A stretch of 64,000 nucleotides of DNA from Cryptomeria japonica (GCF_030272615.1 NC_081410.1:571287152-571351151); one strand, 5' to 3'. Counted from the stretch's first letter, positions 1 through 12,410 are shown. Numbers and translations: made by a program. The notes: a model not told the origin generated them from the sequence alone.

Positions 1-126
1 GATATATATGTTACCAAGGTTGAATCTGATGTTTTTACGGTTGATTAAGTTTGTATGATTCACCCTCCCCCCCCCCTCATCTTGTGGCTATTGGATCTGT
101 ACTTACATTAAGTATCAAAACTATCA
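1..126. other. AT-rich sequence with a C-run, no gene seen
   Basis: Left edge of the window. It holds a short homopolymer C run near position 66 and no open frame or recognisable motif. It precedes the first copy of repeat X and differs from the sequence that precedes the other two X-left copies. Confidence 0.6.
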
Positions 127-2045
127 CACATAGTCTTCTTTCACATTACAATGCCATCATGAATACAATATCATTTCAATTACATAGTAACCAGCTCCAT
201 AGATCATCTGCACCATGTAGAACAATATGATCTAAATCCACGAAAACTACATCCAATGAAGAACATCCCAATGAAAGAAGGCATGAAACCACTCGACCAT
301 GTGGAACCACCCCCCCATGCTAGAAGATGACATGAGGTTCCAACTCACACTCAAGACCTAGCCTAACACCTAACAACCAAGGGACTCAACATGATATTGA
401 CAAAGATAACATCAATAATCAAAGATCAAATCAAAACACATGGCTAAACTATACATCAATAAACTTCTAAAGGCATGAGCAACAACCAAGACATATGGAT
501 AATGGACACATGTAGGGAAGAGTGTAATCACATCCTATCCTCATTTGGAATCCTCCTCATCCTTGGAGCCAAACAATAGAGGTTGGTCTACTGCTTCAAT
601 GATCTTCCCAATTCTAGATCCCAAAACCTCCTCTCTGGGATTCATTGGGGCATAAACTCAATTTCTGTATCTTGATTAAGTGAGTCTCATTTACCCAAAC
701 CCACTAATTAATTATTACAGTTATCACTTGTAATTAATCATTTACTCTTCATGTGGTTTCATAGGTTTGGACCCCCTCCTAGAGATCTATTTCTCATGAC
801 CTAGGTTCTACACATGTAAGAGCCCACTCTCCCAACCATGGACCACAACCTTATGGTAAAATATAAAATAGAAATAACATCATAACCAGATAAAGAAGCT
901 TCCAAATGACATAAAAATAGTCACAACATCATTGAGCTCATACTGAACATAGCAAGGAACACATGGGCATATACATGGAAGAGCCTTCACCAAAATAATG
1001 CATAAAAATAAAAACAAGCAAAACATAAACATGAATCAAAGACAATTCAAAATTGATTTCAAATCCTCAAGGTAATACACATCCCAGTGGAGCTCTAAGA
1101 ACCATACCTCAACAACAATGAATTCTGCTTCTTGCAGAAGGAATACACATATATGCAACCTCCTCAATGGTAAGGAATAAAACCTCTTATCAGAGAACCA
1201 AAATCATTATGCAAGATCATAATGCAAAAAAGATAACTTATAGAAGCTCAATACAATCCAAAAATGCCTCTAGAGAATGCACAAATCTTGTAAAAACACA
1301 CATACAAGCTAGATTGACATCCCCCACACCTTCGAAGAAGATTAGAGCTCTTGGTTCACTATTTAGCACCCTTAGAACCCAGATTGGCATTTTTAGTTGA
1401 TTACCTAGTATTTTTGGGTTGATTGGTCAGCGTTCTAGGTTGTTTGAGTAGTGTTTTTGCTAAACATGCATAAAACAAAGTAAAATTGACATATGAGGAA
1501 GGGGCACTTTCCTAGGTCTACATAGAAGCTCAAAATGACCCAGAATCACTTCCTAGAAGGTTTGGGAGATTGAAAAAAAATAAAGGGTACACAGGATTAA
1601 GGAGTTACATACTCATAGAAAGAAAATGACATCAAAACCATTCTCCCAAAGTGCTCAGATTGACACCCTGCTTGCACATCAACAAGGGGAGACCTAATAG
1701 CACTACAATAGCTACAAAGAAGCATTACTAAGGCTATCATAGCCCAAATACATTCTCAGACCTTCACAAATGGTCCTTTTCCAAAAATACAAATCATAGT
1801 GAAAGCAAATGCAACTCCTGACAACCTAGAGGAGGCCCAAAACTTACATTTATAGCAATGCAATAAGGGAGATGCAGAAAGAAGCACAAAAAAGAAATAT
1901 AACTTCAAATAAAGGATATTATCCCATTTAAGTCATATGAAGAAGAAATCATGATAACACACAGAGATAAGACACAAGAAAAACACTAGCATTATTCACA
2001 TTTTAAGAATTTTGAAAACAACCAAATGCAAATCTATTTCAAAAA
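127..2045. repeat. Dispersed repeat X, copy A (uninterrupted)
   Basis: About 1.9 kb that is clearly homologous to 16469-19357, with many substitutions and small indels. The match starts near 127 (corresponding to 15308) and fades after about 2045 (corresponding to about 19350). Copy A carries neither the LTR (15348-16468) nor the TIR element (16715-17709) found in copy B, so it serves as the empty-site reference for both. A short open frame (1167-1400) has a paralogue at 18463-18654, but neither resembles a known protein and the similarity simply follows the repeat. The family is not recognised; it could be an old LTR, a leader region or a duplicated non-coding segment. Confidence 0.8.
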
Positions 2046-4659
2046 TATCTAAAGAAGATTGTATATCTAGGAAGGTGCATTGTATATACTTGTATATCTA
2101 TGAAATAATTATTTTTGGGATAGTGTGTATGGAGCATCAATGGAAAATATTACCTCCAAATGAAAAAGTGCTAGAGGTCATAGCATGGAGAGACACATCA
2201 TTAATGAGTGCAACAAAATAGTTGCGAAGATAGAGATAAAGAAGTTTATTAATCATATAATTCTTGAACTGTGTATATATTAGAAACTTGTAATAATATA
2301 ATCAAAACATAGTATGATTGTAAAATGTAAGAATTTACTAACCATTATATAATGATACAATTTAATTGGAACCTCAACTTCTTGATCATAAAAATGTTAG
2401 TAGATTTAATATGATAGACCTTTCTATAGTTTCTCTTTTCCACTAACATTGCTATAATGTGTGGGATGATTAGGAAGGTACATTGTATATGCTTGTATAT
2501 CTATGAAATAATTAATAACTCATAGTTTGACCAGGAGGATTAGGCATCATTGGTCTCATTATAGATTTACAAGTTAAAATAACATTATAATTGTGATAAA
2601 ATTGAACACATCTAAGGCACACATCTTAGATAATATATTTTTAAAGAATATCCATACAAATTAAGATTTTTGTATTGAAAATTATATAACATATTATCTT
2701 CAATTATTATTTATAATTGCATATCTTTAATATCACAAGTGGGGAGAGAATTGTTTTTCTATTTCTTACCCCTTGTATATTAGAAACTTGTAATAATATA
2801 ATTAAAAATAGAATGATTGTAAAATGTAAGAATTTACTAATCATTATATAATGATACAATTTAATTGCAATCTCAACTTCTTTATCATCAAAATGTTCCA
2901 TAAATGACAATTCAAAATAATCCTTAGAATTACGTACAAACTGATATTATTATTGTAATCACATCCTCAACCATATATTAAAGCTACAATATGTATCAAA
3001 CATAATACTTTCCCCTTTCTAACCTAACACATTTAAGCATAGCCTAAAATCTAAAATGATAAGCTTGAACTCAAGCAACATATTCCAAACACTAACTCGT
3101 ACTTAGGTCGATATAATGATATATATGTAACCCATGACCTTGACATATTTTTGAAAAGAAAACTTTGAATACTCTACAAACATTAAAAGATTTAGAGAAT
3201 TTTTGTCTATGTGCAATAAATGTGTCAACTAAATTAAACACTAAAAAAAATCAAGGTGACTAATTTGGAATCAAACTATGAAAAGAAACTAAAATTATGC
3301 CTTCTTACAAGCGTCCCATTGTCCTCTATCTCTAAGGATTCTTCAAGACATTTTTCGTCTAAGATTTTATGAACTTGGCTTTTAGAATGACAACCTAAAG
3401 AATTAGATTAAATTCAAATGAAAGAAATCCTTCTTACACTATATGATGATAAGCTAGATGATGCACAAATTAAGATCTAAATGATGTAAAAATGCAACAT
3501 ATTGATATATGCTAAAATGATATTCTACGAAAATGCTTAAAGAGTGCTAAAATGTTTAATTTCAAAAATGATAATGCTATTCTTACTAAAATTCTTCTAG
3601 ACCTTGATTAGTGCAAATGAGGGATTATTTATAGATTTTCCATCGCTCATGTTCTAGGTGGCAAATATGGATGGTCGAGATTAAATTTGAAAAGATGAAG
3701 GGTTGGAGATGGAGAAGTTGGAAAGAAAAGTGGATCATGCTCCCTTTTCAGGGGCCAAGTTCTATGTGGAGCATGAAGAGAAAAAAGGAATGCTAAGTGT
3801 AATCAATTGGCTGCAACTACCATGTGTCCCTTAAGTTTGTTGAAGATAATTTAATTAATTAAATATTTAAGAATATTTAATTTTTGAGACACATATTGAT
3901 GTCACACTTTGATGTAGAATGATAGGATGAGTTGGCTAGATGATGTGGAAATGATTTTAGGATACGAAGAAATAAATGCCATTAATCATATAAATAAATT
4001 AAAGAATTTATTTATAGATAGAGGAAATATTATTTAAATAGCATGTATTTAATTAATTTTCTCAAGCTGAGTTTTAAGTGCATATAGTTTCAGTTGTGTT
4101 TGGATCCCTATGAGTGGATGTATAATTGATCTCATTAAGTACAATAATCTTATTAGTTTGTACGTAATTCAAAGGATGTGATTACAATAATATTATCTTT
4201 CTTTCTTGGCACTCTTCACTACAAAATAAAAATTACCAATTAGTGCAATTATGAATGGCATGTTAGAGATCATAGTTTTAAATATTTTATGTTTTGATCT
4301 TTCAGAAATCTTCTATCTTGAAAAGTATAAGGGGATAAGAGGACTAAATTATATTGTATGCTGACTAAAATATAAAATGATGTTATACACATCGATTAGA
4401 AATAATTTAATATTATATTAAAATTATTACAATTGCTATAAAGGTTAAAGTAAATGATATAACTACCATGTTAAGTTGCAACCTATGTAAATATTTTTTG
4501 ATTGATGTGTTAATTCCAAATTGGTCCATGCATCTTGATATCTTGGATTATGCCACTTAATGTCCTCTTCATTACAAATTTAAATCCTATGTTCTAAATA
4601 TTAAATTTATTGACCACAAACATACATTTATAGGAATTTTATACATCATTTATACCTCT
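2046..4659. other. AT-rich intergenic DNA, no gene seen
   Basis: About 2.6 kb with only short random frames. It contains internal direct repeats (separate entry). Around 3840-4060 there are TTAATTAA-rich stretches resembling the inside of the AT-rich LTRs elsewhere in the window, but no LTR ends can be defined. Confidence 0.6.
2069..2896. repeat. Direct repeats in AT-rich DNA
   Basis: Two sequence blocks occur twice. A ~43-bp block at about 2069-2111 recurs at about 2471-2513, and a ~120-bp block at about 2276-2397 recurs at about 2774-2896 with a few substitutions and small indels. The spacings differ (about 400 and 500 bp), so this is an imperfect tandem duplication with later indels rather than a clean array. 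Confidence 0.7.
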
Positions 4660-5470
4660 CTATCTATTGATATATCTCCTCGTCTCTCCCTCCCTCATAC
4701 TCTATATCTCTATCTTTGTATCTCTCTCATCTATGCCCCCCCCCCCCACATTCTTGCTCTCTCTTTCTCTATTTCTCTATACTTCTCTATCTCTTTGTGT
4801 TGTCCCCCCCCTTTCTCTCTTCATCTCTACCTATATCTCTAGATATAAATGTCTCTCCAAATCCATCTGTATCTCTCCCTCTCTCTCTCTCCCACCTCTC
4901 CTCTTCACAAAACTCTATATCTATACCTCTTTTCCTTTATCTCTATATCTCCATATTTCTTCTTCCATCTCTCCCTCTATCTTTATCTCATTATCTCTCC
5001 ATCTACCACTACCCCCATATCTCTCCCTCTCTCCCCTCCTCTAAATATCACTTCATATCTCTATCTTTCTATCTCTCCCTCTTATTCTCTCCCCGTCTTG
5101 GTCCCGCTCAATATATATTTATCTTTTTAATCTCTATCTATCCCTGTCTCCTCTCCTTTTCCTCTTTACCTCTCCCTCTCCTCTCCATATTGGTATAACA
5201 TGAATCTATTAGTGATGGAGATTCATTACCTTCCTAATTTAGGGTTTTTATTTCAATCATGTTTCCATCTATATCTCTTTGGCCCCTCTATCTCTACATC
5301 TCTCTCACCTCTTTATGTATCACTTCCTGCCTCTATCATTTTCTTTCTATCTCTGCTTCTCTCTCCCCCTATCCATATGATTGTCTCTTCCATCTCTATC
5401 TATCCCCATCCCCTCCCCTATCTTAATATTTATCTTCCTTTATATCTTCATTACACACTTTCATTCATAC
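4660..5470. repeat. Pyrimidine-rich degenerate simple repeat
   Basis: Long strand-asymmetric tract made of TCTC, TATCTC and TCCCTC units. Several overlapping open frames rich in Ser, Leu, Tyr and Pro are a by-product of the low complexity and are not genes. A short unique block near 5215-5265 (around ACCTTCCTAATTT) recurs in similar form at 63950-64000 beside another such tract, so the tracts belong to one repeat family rather than being independent microsatellites. Confidence 0.85.
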
Positions 5471-5862
5471 ATCCATTCCCTAGGGTATCTCAAGGACACT
5501 ACTAAACAACAACATCTCAATAACATTCTATGATAATTTCCATTTATCCTCAAGTTCTAAGTTCATTTTATAGAACCAAACCAAATGTTCCTATTTATTA
5601 TTCTTACATTAGTCATCTAACATATTGTGAATCCATATACCAATCTCTATGAATAGAACTAGATCCCTTCCCAAGAATTACATTGTATATCATCAAGATT
5701 AATAATCACATCCATACATTTGAATCATAAGAACAAGTATTATCCTTATCTAAACACATGATTTCATTTAGGGTTACATACAACAAGTCTAACTCAATCC
5801 TATATATAAAGAACATTTTCATAATATAAACCACATGAAATTACATCATCTTGTTATATTCC
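5471..5862. other. Unassigned AT-rich segment
   Basis: No coding or repeat signal recognised. It ends at a sharp junction near 5863, where sequence shared with 15264 onward begins. Confidence 0.5.
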
Positions 5863-7596
5863 AAGATCATATTCTTTGCAACATCATATTACAAGATTAC
5901 AAGAGCACATAGTCTTCTTTCACATTACAATGCCATCATGAATATTGAAGAGGGAAAGACAGATTTGAAGGTCAAATGATCAAAACATAACGAAATTGTA
6001 AAGCGGAAAAATCGAACCCTAGTTGCTCTCCCCTCTTCCAACTCCAAGGAGAGAGAAGGGAGGTCACTAGGGTTGACGGTTTTCACTCAGAGGAGACTTT
6101 ACATTCAAAAGAGGGGTTGAAACCCACAAGATCCAATCCCACACAATGCAAGATTGGATTCTAGATGAGTTTCAAGGGTTAAGACAGCAAGGCTACCCTC
6201 TTTTGTAAAGATTGTGGATAGAATGATTAAGCTAGGAATGCATAGAAAGTGAGAAAGATTCACTTATAAACTGAGATAGGGATATAGGATGAAGCTGCGG
6301 ACCTAGGATTAGCAATAAAATGTTGAGACGGCGTTGTCCTGCAAATTTGAGCAAAAGTTGACGGGACGATGGCGCCCGGCGTGCACACGGTACTCCGAAA
6401 AATCCGCGAAACGAAGGGGGATCTGTTCGTCTCTACACAAGGATTCCAGATCTTCAATTTCAACCGCGTACCTGCAACCTACACATAGAAAAGTGAAGAT
6501 GATTGGGGGGTTAGGGATTAGGGGTTTGCCCTTAGGTCAAACCCCGGTTTTGGAATTAACCAAGAAATGAGAAATGCTGTAAATGTAATGTAAAACAAGT
6601 ACTAATACCTTGTTGTAAGGATGTTTGTATCCTTATGTGCGAAGGTATAGATGTTGTTGTATGTTGCATGTTGTAGTATGTGATCTCCTCTTCAATGGTT
6701 GAATCCTTGTCTTGAATGCAACACTTAGCCTTGAATGGAGACTTAGAATGATCAATTGCTTGAAGGAATGCTTGAATGCTTGAATACTTGAATGTTTGAA
6801 TATCGTTTCCACGCCTTTTTCCCGTCTTCCTCAAATGAGAGAGGAAAATGTAGTTTATATACTTGCCAATTAGGGTTGATAGACTGACTTTCCCGACCTT
6901 AGGCCGACCAGGAAATGTTATTTTCCAATTTGCAAACAAAAAGACCCGAAGTCCCATAGGAGACCGGGCCCAAAATAGGGCCAGGGACCAGGGCGCTAGG
7001 CGCTCTGGTCCCACCTCCCAAGACAGTAGGGTGCAAGGAGGATCAGGCTAGGGTGCTGGAAAAATGCAGTTTTTGATGTCGTGGACAAGTTTCGGCATCT
7101 CCATTCAGGTTCAGTGTTGCGTCGCCATCGTGAAGACCCAAATGCGATCGAGATTGCAAGTGTCGCAATTTTAGGACGCTACAGAAATAAACATGCAGAA
7201 TGCTAAAATATCATTAAAAGACCATTTCACCTTGCTATTTTACCTTCTCCTTCGGATTGAGCTTGATGAAGTGAAGGCACCCCTTGATAATGCTCCACTT
7301 GATGTGCTCCTTTGATTGCTGGATGTGGATGGCTCTCCAATGTTGTGCACAAATGGAATGGATTTGAAAAATGATAAGGATGAGATGATCAAGTTGCCAA
7401 GATGATTTCCTGGGCTCAAAAGGGCAGCATAAACTTACTGGATTTCAAGATGTTTTAAAATGAATGGATGAAGCCCTATTTTATAGGAAGAGGAGAGGAA
7501 AATGGATGGCTAGGATGAATTCGAGATGAAGGGCTAAGATTTACTTGTGAGCTCACACAAGGTCCAAGAGAGGGTGTGGAGACTAGGAAATATGCC
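5863..7596. repeat. Truncated LTR of the Tat-like element plus X-left flank (copy 1 of a 550-bp duplicated block)
   Basis: Once the nested insertion at 5997-7183 is removed, 5863-7596 matches 15264-15813 almost base for base. The block has two parts: 5863-5945 is the left end of repeat X, ending in AATAT, and 5946 onward is the start of an LTR (TGAAGAGG) that continues to 7596 and then breaks off into element sequence. The full-length version of this LTR is at 15348-16468, so the copy here keeps about 460 bp and lacks about 655 bp next to the internal region. It reads as the truncated 3' LTR of the minus-strand element beside it. Confidence 0.75.
5997..7183. mobile_element. Nested solo LTR, 1187 bp, TSD GAAAT
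   Basis: Begins TGTA and ends TACA, and is flanked on both sides by GAAAT (5992-5996 and 7184-7188). The paralogous block at 15264-15813 lacks this segment and has a single GAAAT at the same place, which is a true empty site. The insert is more GC-rich than its surroundings, contains no gag or pol, and matches no other part of the window. The TG...CA ends plus a 5-bp TSD identify a solo LTR left after LTR-LTR recombination. Short open frames inside (6260-7051) are not supported as genes. It inserted after the 550-bp block had been duplicated. Confidence 0.93.
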
Positions 7597-8347
7597 TTAA
7601 GCAAGGAAACCCTCAAACACACTGATACCTCTTGTTCATGAGAAGGTAAGTGTTGATAAACACTAGTACCAGGTCGCTGGTTTATACAAGAAGGATCCAA
7701 AACATGCCATACTATGAAATATGCCCCAATATGCACCTATCATAACGTACCTGGATATGGAAGAACCCAGGTAGTCATAAATACTGGCATTCGTAGGGAA
7801 AAAGATGCAAGCCTATATGAAAAGATCTAACAAAATCTAACAAGTCTCTTCCTTGCGACCAAATGATACCTCTTGCCAAGAGTAGAACTAGGATGGACTT
7901 GGGATTGTTTCTCAAGACTTCTTGAAGCTTACACACAGAGGCATAAAATCTCACTTTCAATGGGACATTCCTTTTTCATGACTCAGGCAAAGACTTCATC
8001 ATCATACACATGTTTTATTGGGAGGTGGAAAAGAAGGAATGTTGCGCATGTGTGGGCTGGATGCTAGATTATTTGTAGTATCGACATGATAGACAGTGGA
8101 TCCGGTTATTTACCTTGGCGCCTGCACAGAGGTTTTCACCAAGGTACTTGTCCATAGCGCCACCAAGTGGTTTTCACTAATGGACGAATTGTTTTTTTTT
8201 TCTTTTTCTGATTTTTTATTTTTTTTGTGTCATAAGGTGCCTGTTTGCCAGGTTTTCACCAAAGTGACGATTTTTTCGGGATCTTTTTCTCATCATTTTT
8301 TTTTATTTCTTGATTTTTTTTTTTGACAATTTAAGACTTTCTGAGGA
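7597..8347 (-). other. 3' non-coding region of the Tat-type element
   Basis: Lies between the integrase stop and the truncated LTR. A short motif, GGTTTTCACCAA or a close variant on the plus strand, occurs three times near 8129, 8170 and 8251, and T-rich runs (A-rich on the element strand) lie near 8192-8330. No polypurine tract abutting an LTR can be assigned, because the LTR start is deleted. Confidence 0.6.
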
Positions 8348-9853
8348 CTAAGCATAAAATCTTTTGAGGTGCATGATATTCATTGGGTCATCCAAAGGAT
8401 TGCCTTTAGGAGTAGCCAATTGATAAGCTCCTAATCCATATTTCACTATGATTACATATGGTCCAAGCCAATTAGGCTCGAACTTGCCTTTCTTTTCTCT
8501 TTCTTGTAGATTTTTCTGATTTTCCATGAGGACAAGATCACCAACTTGGAATTCTCGTGTTTTGACTTTTTTATGATAACTCATGCGCAGACGGTTTTGA
8601 TATACCCGGAGATGAGTCAAGGCCTTGAGGCACCTTTCATCTAACAATTCTAGCTCTTGTAAGTGGGCAATTCTGTATTCTTCCTCTGGTAGGATGTTTT
8701 GCAGCAATACCCTTAGAGAGGGGATCTCGATCTCAAGGGGAAGGATGGCTTTGGAACCAAATACTAGGGAATAAGGAGTAGCACCTATGGGGGTGCGGAT
8801 GGAGGTGCGGTAGGCCCACAATGCAGGATGGATTTGGAGATGCCAATCACGACCCGCTTCATTGACTGTCTTTTTGAGGATTTTTATTAGGGTTTTATTA
8901 GAAGCCTCAGCTTGGCCATTGCCTTAGGGGTAATATGGAGTGGAGAAGTGGTGTTGGATGTTGAATTTTTGGCAGAGTTCTTTGACATCCTAGTTCTTAA
9001 ATTGTTTACCATTATCTATGATGATAACTTTTGGGATGCCATATCGGCAGATTAGGTAGTTTAGGATGAATTTGGATATTTGATTGCTAGTGGTGAAAGT
9101 AAGAGGGATAGCCTCTACCCACTTGGTGAAGTATTCGGTGGCGGTGATAATGAATTTATGTCCATTGGAAGATGAAGGGTGGATTTTCCCAATGAGATCG
9201 AGCTCCCACTGTGAGAAGGGCCATGGTGTAATAAATGGCTGCAATTCTTATGACAGTGCATGAATCTTGTCGCCAAGCTACTGGCAAGGGATGCATTTCT
9301 TCACATAATTGTATGCATCTTCTTCCATTTTAGGGCAATAGTATCCTGTTCTCAAAATTTTTTTAGCCAATGTGAGTCCACTTGAGTGTGCCCCACAGAT
9401 ACCCTCATGTACTTCGCGTAATACCCATTCCGCTTCTTGTTTATCTAAACACCTTAGGAGGGAACCATCAAAATGCCTTTTGAACAAGGTGTCTGCAAGG
9501 ATGGTGTAACAGGCACATCGGCGGATGAAGGTTTGCTGTTGGGTTTTGGTGAGGTGTGGGGGAATGGTGTTGTCTTTGAGGAAAGTGAAGGTTTCTTAGT
9601 ACCAAGGGGACTCAGGACCAATGAGAACACACACCATTTCAAACTCTGGTAGGTTGTATGCCAATATAAACATTTTCTCGACCAAGAACTCGTACTTCTA
9701 ACTATGTGCTGGCATTTGAAGGAGGGAGCCAATGGTGGCCATTGCATCTGCAGCCTTGTTGTTTGTTCATGAGATTTGGTCAAACTTGATTGTCGTGAAA
9801 TGTTGCTTAAGATCTTCAACCATGGTACGGTAGGGAAGGAGTTTATCATCTTT
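8348..9853 (-). pseudogene. Integrase of the Tat-type gypsy element (decayed)
   Basis: One reading frame on the minus strand with several nonsense codons. First comes the zinc-binding HHCC region (about 9450-9280; HEGICGAH, then CIPC). The catalytic core follows, with Asp in WELDLIGK near 9199, Asp in IIIDNGKQF near 9010 and Glu in GNGQAEASNK near 8905. The C-terminal domain ends in GKFEPNWLGPY and NIMHLKRFYA at 8348. Integrases of this family insert the cDNA into the host chromosome. The stops, for example after CIPCQ, after HALS, after QFKN and after PYYP, each sit where Gln is usual, which suggests C-to-T changes of CAG/CAA. The closest relative in the window is the integrase at about 48480-49590. 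Confidence 0.88.
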
Positions 9854-9856
9854 TGT

Positions 9857-10702
9857 CTAGTATTCATCATTGACTTGTTTTATGATGAGTTGGGAATCGC
9901 CATAGACTTGTAAATCTTTTATTTTCCAATGGATAGCCAAGTGTAAACCTATGATGAGGGCCTCGTATTCTGCTATGTTATTGGTACATACAAAGGCTAT
10001 CTTGTATGATTTGGAGATGCCATCTCCTTGAGGTGTGATCAATAATATTCCTGCCCCCGATCCATTTTGAGTGTAGGAGCCATCAAAATACAATTTCCAT
10101 GTGGAGGATGTGGTAACAGTCATAATGAACTCATCTGGTAATTTTGTGAGAAGAGGATGGTCACCTGGAAGTGGAGCTTCAGCCAACTGATCTACAATGA
10201 CTTGTCCCTTGATTGCTTTTCTGTCCACATATTCAATGTCAAACTCGCTTAAGAGCATGACTATCCTAGCAAGATTTGGTCTGCTTTGGGAAGAAGGAGA
10301 ATTGACTCCTTGGATGGTTATGACATTGACATGATTGTCTACAGGTTCAATGTGACTTACTAAAAAGTCAAAACCAGTTATGTGATTAGTGTAGTCATAA
10401 CCCATTGCGTTAGATGATGAGCCTTTTCCTTTATCATGCTTCGGGAAGGGTTCTTGGTACATTTTGAGTTTGTCATTGTTATTACCAGGTTTTGTATTTG
10501 CTACTTCAATCTCACCTCTATCAATGAGATCTTGTATGTAGATCTTCAGTTTCATACACTTTCGTGTATCATGTCCCTTGATACGATGGTATTCACAATA
10601 CTCATTTTCATTATACCATCTTGGTTTAGGTTGATTGGGGTCAAATGGGTGAGTGATTGGAAAAACCACTATACCTGCTTGGACAAGTTTTTGAAACACC
10701 AC
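9857..10702 (-). pseudogene. Gag tail fused in frame to RNase H end and archaeal-type RNase H (PR/RT deleted)
   Basis: An intact 281-codon frame. Residues 36-49 form a Cys-His-His-Cys knuckle (CEYHRIKGHDTRKC) typical of the end of Tat-type gag. Residues ~120-140 are a linker. From about residue 144 the frame is the end of the first RNase H (VMLLSEFDIEYVDRKAIKGQ). Residues ~203-281 are the second RNase H, with catalytic Asp207 (YFDGS), Glu245 or 247 (AEYEAL) and Asp269 (YGDSQ). Protease, the whole RT and most of RNase H 1 should lie between residues 140 and 145 and are absent, without loss of frame. The related element at 46-48 kb keeps RT at this place. Function as a polyprotein part is unlikely in this copy. 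Confidence 0.87.
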
Positions 10703-12399
10703 TTCAATAGGCTCAGCCAGAGGAGTGAAATCTCTTGGAGCCCTATTATTTGATTGGGGTGGTCGTCCCTAGATTGAGACATTGTTGTGAGGTTTTTTGG
10801 ATTGATTTGGATTGTTGAATTGATGATTGTTGGTGGTGGATTTTGGGGGAGTGACTAGGGTTTGGACCCGCTTTGCATCAGTTATACCATCATTGACCAC
10901 ATTTTTGTTTTTGGACCAGAATTTTGGCTTGTCGTTATAATAAGAGGAAGAACTTTGTATTGGATTCTGGTAATGTTTCAAGGTTCCTTCCTCCAACAAG
11001 ACACGTTTGAGGGTGAGGCCCTTATGTGTCAATTTTTGGAAGGATTTAATACATTGAGATATTAAAGGTCTTGAAAGTTCAGGCACCAAGTTCTTTTGGA
11101 ATAGTTCAATTTGATGCTGTTCTGGCATGTCCCACTGGAATTTCTTGATAAGATGTCGCCATCTTTGTAGGAAATTGGTGAAGGTTTCTCCGGGCCTTTG
11201 TTTTGTATTACATAAGTCCATCATAGAAACATCATTGCCCATGTTGTGTGCATAGTGGGCCACAATTTTTCTGCCAAGTTTGGAAAAGAGACGATGGAAC
11301 CTCGTGGTAAAGATGAGAACCATGCCAAGGTGTCTTTCGTGAGACTCTTGGGAAAGAGTCTGCGAAGATAAAGGTCACTATAGGAGACTTCTTGGTATAA
11401 GACATGGAATTCTCAGACATGGTCACGGGGATCTCCTTTGCCTTCATACTTGGTGAATTTAGGGGTCTCAAATCCCAGGGGATATGGTGCAACTGATATA
11501 GACGGGTCATAAGGACAAGGGAAAAACTCTTCGAATGAGTAAGCTTTCCTTTTATTAGTCCTTTCTTTCATGTTCTTGATGATATTCTTCATGTCTTGAA
11601 TTTCCTTGATAAGGTCTTGTTGTGGACTTTGATATTGATGAATTGTATTTGCCCCAAGAATTGGATGAACCAATGAAGGTGCACCACCACCAATATATTG
11701 ATATGATGAGGAGGTGGGAACGTGGGATGTGATGACTGATGTCGTTGGGGTTTGAGGGATAGTTGGTTGCAGTTTGCCAACTATTGTGACGTGATTTAAT
11801 ACACCGCAGATAAAATTTGCGACATTGTTGGGAGGAAGGGAAGTTTGTGGAATAGAAATTTGTGGTTGAATAGAAGGAGGTGGTATAGAAGTTTGTTGGA
11901 GAATGGATGAGATCGGATTTGATAGTGGTATGGATGGTAAGGAGGAAGAAGGTGGGATGGAGACCATGGTGGGAGGTACCGCAGGTGGCATTGATTGAGC
12001 TTGGATGATTGATGGGGGCGCAATTGATTGAGTTTGAATAGTAGGTGCAACACTTTGTGTGGGAGTGAGGTCTCCTTGTGGTTGTTGGGCGAGAGTGGAT
12101 CTATTAAATTCAGGTGGAAGTTGAGCTCCATGTTCAAGAAGAGTTTTTAGAAGTGTAGTAGGATTGTGTTTAATAAACTTTTCCATCATCTCTTGGTTAT
12201 AAGAATTTGCTAGGAAAGTTTGCACTTCCAGACAAAGTTCATCTTGGTTAACCATGTCAAGATTTTGACTTTGATCTTGATCGCTAGGTTGCCCATTTTG
12301 TGTATGATCTTGCGTGGGATCTTCATATAGGACACCAATGTCTGGCATGCCATATTGTTGTTTAGCCATCTTTTTCTTTTGGGATTGAGTTGCGACCAT
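10703..12399 (-). pseudogene. Gag of the Tat-type gypsy element (decayed)
   Basis: The frame starts at Met (12399) and runs 328 codons through a Gln/Pro/Ser/Thr-rich N-terminal half to GDPRDHV, where a TGA interrupts it (near 11414). Translation then continues in the same frame through the capsid-like retrotrans_gag region (LYLRRLFPKSL, DTLAWF) to about 11275. There a one-base shift moves the rest (MMDLCNTKQRPGETFTNFL, WRHLIKKFQWDMPE) into the frame ending at 10769. Gag proteins of this class form the virus-like particle that packages element RNA. The TGA replaces a position where Arg (CGA) would fit. With a stop and a frameshift this copy cannot make full-length Gag. Confidence 0.85.
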
Positions 12400-12410
12400 A
12401 CATGATATTT

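Noticed and set aside
1167-1400. Possible small gene conserved with 18463-18654
   Set aside because: The similarity is no higher than in the surrounding repeat X, the two frames end differently, and no known protein is recalled.
4667-5505. Overlapping open frames of 93-160 codons in the pyrimidine-rich tract
   Set aside because: Ser/Leu/Tyr/Pro-only products from TCT/CTC repeats, open in several frames at once; the same happens at 53506-53860, 55128-55499 and 63175-63850.
9454-9870. 138-codon minus-strand frame between RNase H and integrase
   Set aside because: Out of frame with the element's own reading frame, which translates into recognisable RNase H tail and integrase with Gln-type stops; it is an off-frame shadow.
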